Origin: Prostheceraeus crozeri
Taxonomy: Eukaryota; Platyhelminthes; Polycladida; Euryleptidae
Length of the DNA stretch: 64,000 bases
NCBI GenBank assembly: GCA_907163375.1
Contig: CAJQUW010009327.1
Span: 1-64,000, forward strand
Direction: 5' to 3'
The position numbers were made by a program, and so were the translations under genes. Positions 57,856-64,000 of this stretch are shown piece after piece. Positions within the stretch are counted from its first letter, which is position 1, and each line of letters starts with the position of its first letter. The notes under the pieces are model-generated. The model saw only the letters and a list, made by a program, of their open reading frames with translations. It was not told the DNA's origin and did no database searches.

Positions 57856-58087
57856 GATGTAACAGTGATGAAAGTGTATTCGTAAACTGATATGGTTTAA
57901 AATTATAAGATAGTATATAGTCAACATCTTCACAGTTTGCGTGAATGATGATTGCATTACTCAAACGATGTATCATCTCTCTACAATCACTGGATGATAA
58001 TAGTTTTTCCAACACAAGAATCCACTGCCTTGTATAATCATGCTTTCTCATTTCAATGAGACGATGATACAGTGGTGTCATGGTCAT
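57800..58087 (-). CDS. Small helical protein of unknown family
   Basis: A 95-residue frame beginning MTMTPLYHRLIEMRKHDYTR, with WILVLEKLLSSSDCREMIHR and NAIIIHANCEDVDYILSYN. Hydrophilic helices and good coding texture support it. Its C-terminal end overlaps the start of the glycoprotein gene in a different frame, which is typical of compact genomes. No function was recognised. Confidence 0.45.
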   Translation of the reverse strand: MTMTPLYHRLIEMRKHDYTRQWILVLEKLLSSSDCREMIHRLSNAIIIHANCEDVDYILSYNFKPYQFTNTLSSLLHHGILSLPCLELCILHVAY

Positions 58088-58125
58088 AGATGACTGTTTT
58101 AAATTCGACTAGGATTGCATCAACA

Positions 58126-58638
58126 TCATTTATATACATTGACTGTTGAAATTATTTCTTGATCACAGATGGTACACAACATAGTTTCCAAAGGTACATA
58201 GCACATAGAACACATAACAGAATGACAACATGGTAAAAAGAGAAGGGATCGCTCCCTTTTAAAACACTCAACGCAGTTCCGTTCACATAATAATTTAAAC
58301 GTCTCTTCTTCCAATTTCTTTCTAAAGTCACTTTTATTGGTAGAGTTACTTGACAAATCAGTTGCAAATGTCACCTTTTTCTTTTTCACTCCAGATTGCA
58401 CAAATTTCATCCCATTTTCACTATCATTACATTGCAGCATGGAAAAATCCTCTATCCATCTTCGATCCAAATGATGATTCATAGCATGCTCATCTAGATC
58501 CATTAGTCTTTCAACTAAAGCGTCAGCTTTAATATTTTCATTTGCATTTGTAACACTTTCTATAGTCTTCAATGAATAGCCAAACTCTCTTACTACAGAC
58601 CATGAAGTTGGGAAACGAATGCAACTTTTCATCTTCAA
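58126..58638 (-). CDS. C-terminal RING protein, IAP-like
   Basis: A 170-residue protein. The N-terminal about 110 residues have no recognisable BIR repeat (RFPTSWSVVREFGYSLKTIE; ALVERLMDLDEHAMNHHLDR). The C-terminus is a RING finger of IAP/MUL1 type: ERNCVECFKRERSLLFLPCC, then HSVMCSMCYVPL and MLCTICDQEI, giving C-x2-C...C-x-H-x3-C-x2-C...C-x2-C. Such RINGs act as E3 ubiquitin ligases, and viruses use them against apoptosis or host restriction. It is the first gene inside the right arm and is uninterrupted. Confidence 0.7.
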   Translation of the reverse strand: MKMKSCIRFPTSWSVVREFGYSLKTIESVTNANENIKADALVERLMDLDEHAMNHHLDRRWIEDFSMLQCNDSENGMKFVQSGVKKKKVTFATDLSSNSTNKSDFRKKLEEETFKLLCERNCVECFKRERSLLFLPCCHSVMCSMCYVPLETMLCTICDQEIISTVNVYK

Positions 58639-61450
58639 ATAATTTCAAATGATCATGAGTGTCAGGAATGGACACTCAGTTGAATATGCTTGACATGACT
58701 TGTACACCTTTGACAGTATTGATGACTCTGTGTAATCTAATACTTTACTTTCACAAACATCAGTTGTAGTAAAAACTAGTTGACTACACTAACGCTTACA
58801 TTTTATGACATGTGTGTTTCATACAACATCATGATCAAACTTGACTAACTATACATCATCAACCTGTGTTACAGTAAAAATATTTGACTATACTAGACTT
58901 TGCTTTTGCAAACCATGATACACTTTCTGACGACACTCGCGAGTAAACGTCATGATCAAACTTTATTTTCTCAAACGGGTGTTGCGGTAAATTATTTGAC
59001 TACACTAACACTTGCATTTCATGACATGTGTGTTTCATAAAACGTCATGATCAAACTTTTCTAACTATACATCAACCTGTGTTGCAATAAAAACTTTTAC
59101 AAACCATGATACACTTTCTGACTAGACTTACGAATACAACGTCAATGATCAAACTTTACTTTTACAAACTTGTGTCGTAGTAAAACTAGTTGACTACACT
59201 AACACTAACATTTATGACATTTGTGTTTCATAAAACACCATGATCAAACTTTTTTAACTATACATCAATAAAACTTTTGCAAACCATGATACACTTTCTA
59301 ACGACACTCACGAATACAACTTCGATGATCAGACTTTACTTTCTCAAACGGGTGTCGCGGTAAAGAACTAGTTGACTACACTAACTTTGCTTTTACAAAC
59401 CATGATACAGTTTCTGACTAGACTTACGAATAAAACGTTGATGATCAAACTTTCTAACTATACATCAACCTGTGTTGCAATAAAACTTTTGTACAACATG
59501 CTAGTTTCTGACGACACTGACAAGAGCTTGTTCACTAGCGAAGAGAGAAGTCTGTGATGTGTTGCGTGTGGCGCATGAATGTCCTCCCTTCATTCCTTCA
59601 TCATTTCGTCTCCGTGATAGAGACAAGAAGAACTGATGGTTCATTCTCGCATGGTTGGCCAACTGTCGGGAGACAAGTGCAATGGAGATTTTATGAGGTA
59701 ACCTGTGACAGATAGCTAAATGTCGCCCTGGCGGTCAGAGTACAACGTTGAGACGAAAAATTGCAAACATGACACAGAGAGGTTTCACAAGGATTACCAT
59801 TGCCCACGTCCCGTGCAGCTACGGACTTCACCGCTGTCTCGAAATCACCCACAGGAAGTATCACACCGAAAATCGTGCACCGTCCATGACTTGATCGCCA
59901 GACATGAAAACCGGTGGAGTTGGTAAGAGGTTGACAGACTTTGAGCAGCTTGATAGCAAGCCGTAGAGAGCTTGATTCACCAGCGTTTTGCAATGGAGAT
60001 GTTTAGAGGCCACCCATGACAAGATAGCTAAGACTCAACCGATTGGCGTTCAAAGTGCTACGTTGAGAACTGTGTCAAATGCCCAACATGCGACATGAGT
60101 CGCCCCAGCGGTTTCGGTCTAAACTATGACACACTCCCTTGCCACACTTACATGTATCACTACGGCATCGTCCGCCGTCCCGAAGGAACACCCTGTCAGT
60201 GGAATATTACAGCAAAACTCTCCGTGTCTTGCTCGCTTTCAGTGAAAAGCTGCTTAGCCCATGAGAAGACTGGCTCAGACATGAAAACCTGTAGAGTTGG
60301 TAAGAGGTTGACAGACTTTGAGCAGCTTGATAGCAAGCCGTAGAGAGCTTGATTCACCAGCGTTTTGCAATGGAGATGTTTAGAGGCCACCCATGACAAG
60401 ATAGCTAAGACTCAACCGATTGGCGTTCAAAGTGCTACGTTGAGAACTGTGTCAAATGCCCAACATGAGACATGAGTCGCCCCAGCGGTTTCGGTCTAAA
60501 CTATGACACACTCCCTTGCCACACTTACATGTATCACTACGGCATCGTCCGCCGTCCCGAAGGAACACCCTGTCAGTGGAATATTACAGCAAAAACTCTC
60601 CGTGTCTTGCTCGCTTTCAGTGAAAAGCTGCTTAGTCCATGAGAAGACTGGCTCAGACATGAAAACCTGTAGAGTTGGTAAGAGGTTGACAGACTTTGAG
60701 CAGCTTGATAGCAAGCCGTAGAGAGCTTGATTCACCAGCGTTTTGCAATGGAGATGTTTAGAGGCCACCCATGACAAGATAGCTAAGACTCAACCGATTG
60801 GCGTTCAAAGTGCTACGTTGAGAACTGTGTCAAATGCCCAACATGAGACATGAGTTGCCCTAGCGGTTTCGGTCTAAACTATGACACACTCCCTTGCCAC
60901 ACTTACATGTATCACTACGGCATCGTCCGCCGTCCCGAAGGAACACCCTGTCAGTGAAATATTACAGCAAAACTCTCCGTGTCTTGCTCGCTTTCAGTGA
61001 AAAGCCGCTAATACCATGAGAAGACTGGCTCAGACATCATTAAAAATCATCTTGTTGACTTCAGCAGGGTCGAAAACCCCAGAAAACCTCCAAAACTAGT
61101 GAATTTCAATTTTTCAACTTTTTAGCACTACTTATGAAATTTTATAAGTAGTCTATCACTTAGGGCAGGTCAATAGCAACCGAACCTTTTTTGAATCAAG
61201 TCAAACGGACTTGTAGAAGCAAAGTTACAAGCCTTTAAAATTTTGGAGTCTTTTATGGCCTGGAGACGAAGGCCATCTCCTGGCGAACCTCTAAGTCTGA
61301 CGCCTTAGCTGATATCAGCAATGAAATTTTCTAAGTCGGTTTCTTACAGAAACCCGGTTTTTCAGATTTTCAATGCTATCATCGGAGCTCCAGAGTTCAC
61401 CTACCCCAACATAGTCGGGAGGAGAACTGATTTCCACAAGCCGAGTTTCC

Positions 61451-61461
61451 ACTTATATAGT
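61451..61461 (-). promoter_or_regulatory. TATA motif of the right arm
   Basis: The mirror image of the left-arm motif at 45,411, also directed inward. Confidence 0.45.
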
Positions 61462-62477
61462 GTGTGGCGATCAGCTGATGACGTAATACCCATCATTCAA
61501 ACACTAAAAACCCGTCTATCTCCGGTTCTAGTGCTCCGATTGAGCTGGAAATATGCCAAAAATTCTAACTCTGTCTTTTTTTCGCAAAGGTCCCAAATTT
61601 TCAATAACATCTCACCTCTAAACGAAGGCAGATACGAACAAGCAATGTTTTCCACTGAATTTGTCTGACTCCCAGCTTTCAAACGAGCTATGGCACGACT
61701 TTGTACGATGTCTACAACCAAAGTTAGAAGATCGTTGCCGAGGGGGGGGGACACGTCAGAACTTTTTCTCTCCGATTGAGTTGGGAAGAAGTTCCAAGAC
61801 CCAACATTGACCAAAACGTCCGAATTTACACTCCATTTTCCCATCCGAGGTCTCCTTCTGCCCGAAAAACGACTTTTCTCATCCCAAAACCTCCAACACC
61901 TGCCTTTTCCAACTCTGACGGTTTCCTGCCATTTTCCTCCCTAAACCCAGGAAAATTAGTCCATACTGAGCTTTCCACTGCATTTTTCTCACTCTTAGCT
62001 TTCAAATGAGCTATTGCACGACTTCCTACCATCTCTCACACCAAAGTTGGAAGTTTGGCCGGGGGGGGGGGGGGAGGTCAGAAAATTTTCTGTTCGATTG
62101 AGCTGGAAATCACACCACAGATGTAGAATTTCACGTAGAGTCCGAATCTGCACTCCGTTTTCCCATCCGAGGCCTCCTTCATGCCGAATTCCAGCCTTTC
62201 TCATCCCAACACCACCAACATCCACCCTTTCCACACTCTATTCCTCACACATTCCTATCACCTTCCTTCCCATCCCTTACCCGAACACTCCTTCCTTCCT
62301 TCCTTCCAGAGGGGGGGGGAGGGACCCGTTTCCTCCTCTCGGACCCATTCCTCTCAGCACATCCTTGGCCCTCTCCCTCACCTTCCTGCCAGAGGGGGGG
62401 GCTGAGTCAGCCTGATGACTCATCGATGACTCATCACTGCACCGCACTGCACTTGATTTTGCAATGGGGTTACTACT

Positions 62478-62744
62478 GAGATTGACCAATCTTCATCAGG
62501 AGAAATATAAAAAGAGGACAGCTAGTCCCTACAATTTTAAGCGACAAAATCTCGTCCCTACAACAAAACGAAATCACTTGTGATTTCTATTTTTATGATA
62601 TAGAATATCTTGGAATATATCTTAGAATAGCTGGGTAGTCTACGGATGCATATCATGATTTTTTTTAAAACTGTTTGTCGTTTAAGATTGTAGGGACTAG
62701 ATGTCCTCTTTTTATATTTCTCCTGATGAAGATTGGTCAATCTC
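62478..62744. mobile_element. Foldback MITE, 267 bp
   Basis: The element begins GAGATTGACCAATCTTCATC and ends with the exact inverse. Imperfect inverted repeats extend to about 70 bp (AGGACA, then CTAGTCCCTACAAT). The left arm lacks it and reads CAGAGATTAGTCG at the matching point, so it either inserted after arm formation or left the other arm. The superfamily cannot be told from the ends. Confidence 0.75.
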
Positions 62745-62830
62745 TGTCATCTTGTTGCCAATTGAAACCAGTAGAGACTAAATAATTATTTCATTTTTTG
62801 ATTTTTGCGACGTTTTCATCCTTTAAAAAC

Positions 62831-63380
62831 TTGATAACGCATCGTCCATCCGATCCGTCGCCTCTGGAGTTGTTCGTGAGAAAATAATTTTCGCATATTG
62901 AATGAATGCAATTCTGATACACATTGTGTTTACGAGTTGGGCTACTACGCTCCCTGTTACGCCTAATATCCTGCCAAATTTCTTGAGCTGCAGTACTTGT
63001 CATTTGTTATTTTCTCTGACAATCTTAAGCATCTAGTGAAAAATGATGTTTAGAGAAAGACGTTTATCGCATCACAGGCTACTCTTTGAGAGAATGCGAA
63101 AGTCAGTGATAAATAATGGGGAGCATCATTAGTATACCATGCGATTACAACATATTCCATCAACATTAGCGTGGATATCAAAACTTGCATTATTGAGTTC
63201 AGGTAAAGGAAAATGGCTAAGATGTTTATTACATGTTACTAACTAATGCTTAAGTCAAGACCTGTACTATAGCCACATCCATTCTTAAAACTAAAAAATG
63301 GGGTTTTAACGTTGCTACTCCCTCACAGGCGTGCTGTTGTATTCAGACTCTAGATACATAGAGCACTGTAATAATTTCAG
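62831..63380. other. Right flank of the palindromic element
   Basis: Contains the second 16-nt direct repeat (62,892-62,907). Otherwise there is no supported feature. A 70-residue minus-strand frame here ends inside the arm and is probably not a gene. Confidence 0.4.
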
Positions 63381-63487
63381 CCGGGATGCCCTTGCCATCG
63401 ACTTCCAATAACAATATTTCAAGCCAAGTTCAGGCGAGGAGCCGCTGCTCCAATCGGCTTAAAGAAATGAAGCCGAAGCGAGTCTGA
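63381..63487 (+). CDS. Possible terminal exon, unknown gene
   Basis: After an acceptor-like AATAATTTCAG, a 34-codon frame ending in TGA encodes MPLPSTSNNNISSQVQARSR and a basic end CSNRLKEMKPKRV. This is too short for a family call. The splice context and composition give weak support. Confidence 0.3.
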
Positions 63488-63611
63488 CATCGCTATACCT
63501 GAAGTTATTGTATCTAATTCAATAAGTGCTTTTCTTATTTTTGTATGTTGGCAGAAAAGATCCTCAACTGTATCTGGAGTTTTGTGACGAAATCACTTTC
63601 ACGGATTTTAG

Positions 63612-63660
63612 ACATTTGAAAACGTGGGGTAGGAGATAACACATAAATACCAAAATTTCT
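63612..63660 (+). pseudogene. Relic of a recurrent terminal exon
   Basis: GGATTTTAG|ACATTTGAAAACG resembles the acceptor and first codons of the intact exon at 27,195. The following GGAGATAAC...TACCAAAATTT matches 22,741-22,810. The frame closes at once. Confidence 0.35.
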
Positions 63661-63837
63661 ATTGAAATCTTTGCATCGGAGGCATAAATGATAGCTCTTT
63701 CAGTAGCTGAATAAAAATTGAGTTTATCACAAACCGATTGCTTCGTTTTATTTCAAACCATTTACGTTTGTTGTTTGGGCCTAAGTAGTAAGAAAACGGC
63801 GAACACCAGATAGCGCAAGATGGCCGCCATCGCTGCG

Positions 63838-63928
63838 TCCCCCCCCCTCTGGCTCGGCAGAGTGTCGTGGTCGGCCGCCGTGGTGCTTCGTGTCTGAGTC
63901 CCCCCCCCTCTGGAACGATAGAGTGTCG
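63838..63928 (+). repeat. Two C-run units like those of the arms
   Basis: TCCCCCCCCCTCTGG followed by (C)xCGxxAGAGTGTCGTGGT occurs twice (63,839 and 63,899). The same C-run plus TCTGG motif occurs in both outer arms (near 38,986, 39,067, 62,310 and 62,390). Confidence 0.6.
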
Positions 63929-64000
63929 TGGTGGACTTTGGCGACCGCCAGGATTAGTGTTGAGGCTATAGTGTGTGATGTTTTTGGTGCAATCTGCTGA

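Larger units (their letters stand above)
38817..62830. mobile_element. Fossil Polinton/adintovirus-like element with giant TIRs
   Basis: Two inverted arms (38,817-48,050 and 58,745-62,830) flank a gene-dense core. With later insertions and extra tandem units set aside, both arms are about 3.8 kb and the element about 19 kb, in the size range of Polintons. The core has the family's set: major capsid protein, adenain-like protease, packaging ATPase, integrase with chromodomain, basic minor-capsid-like proteins. No family-B DNA polymerase is visible, although there would be no room for one without removing other genes. The inner arms are near-identical, pointing to recent insertion or ongoing homogenisation. 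Several core genes are broken (about half a dozen breaks). Confidence 0.8.
58745..62830 (-). repeat. Right arm (TIR)
   Basis: Inverted copy of the left arm without its LINEs. The coordinates of paired positions sum to about 106,866-106,872 across the inner 2.6 kb, showing near-colinearity with few indels. It contains the inner short-period array (58,745-59,545), the 378-bp array (59,900-61,040), the inward TATA motif (61,451), one 318-bp unit and C-rich outer sequence, plus a 267-bp MITE. The outer part has diverged more than the inner part. Confidence 0.8.

Noticed and set aside
62791-63003. Minus-strand frame ending KFLKDENVAKIKK as a transposase end
   Set aside because: Only the last dozen codons match the left flank, because they lie within the mirrored arms. 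The rest has no recognisable domain.

Overview
The window looks like nuclear DNA of a marine invertebrate. It is AT-rich, has sparse short exons with canonical GT/AG borders, and carries many decayed transposons of animal type (hAT, Tigger/pogo, CACTA-like Tnp2, RTE, and CR1/Jockey-like LINEs). The exact phylum cannot be read from the sequence. No rRNA, tRNA or CRISPR array was recognised.

Positions 1-35,000 are mostly intron or intergenic DNA. They hold isolated exons of unrecognised host genes: 8,184-8,368 (+), 26,597-26,745 (-), 27,195-27,398 (+), 30,166-30,449 (-), and a two-exon 3' gene end at 32,317-33,597 (+). A minus-strand gene at 20,053-21,239 has phase-compatible exons, a coiled coil and a BEN-like domain. 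It lies between inverted repeats at 18,127 and 23,859. Several non-autonomous DNA elements still have readable target-site duplications (5,404-6,954; 10,319-11,035; 27,974-29,130). A hAT element with transposase remains fills 35,130-38,498.

Positions 38,817-62,830 form one large palindromic composite, a fossil Polinton/adintovirus-like element. Its arms are about 3.8 kb each once later insertions are set aside, and its core is about 10.7 kb. The core encodes a double-jelly-roll-type major capsid protein (F54H12.2-like), an adenain-like protease, an FtsK/HerA-type packaging ATPase, a retroviral-type integrase with chromodomain, two basic minor-capsid-like proteins, a small membrane glycoprotein, an IAP-like RING protein, and three small accessory genes near the left arm. 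No protein-primed DNA polymerase B is visible. An Eco47II-like restriction-nuclease domain and a possible PC4-like protein are unexpected cargo. Several of its genes are interrupted (roughly half a dozen breaks), so it is treated as a fossil.

After the element was in place, a 3.9-kb LINE and a 0.87-kb truncated LINE entered the left arm, a 267-bp MITE entered the right arm, and a 318-bp unit was triplicated in the left arm only. An exact 11-bp TATA motif (CTATATAAGTG) occurs in both arms and before two accessory genes, which suggests a shared promoter. The last 1.1 kb of the window is flanking DNA with one possible terminal exon and C-run repeats resembling those in the arms.
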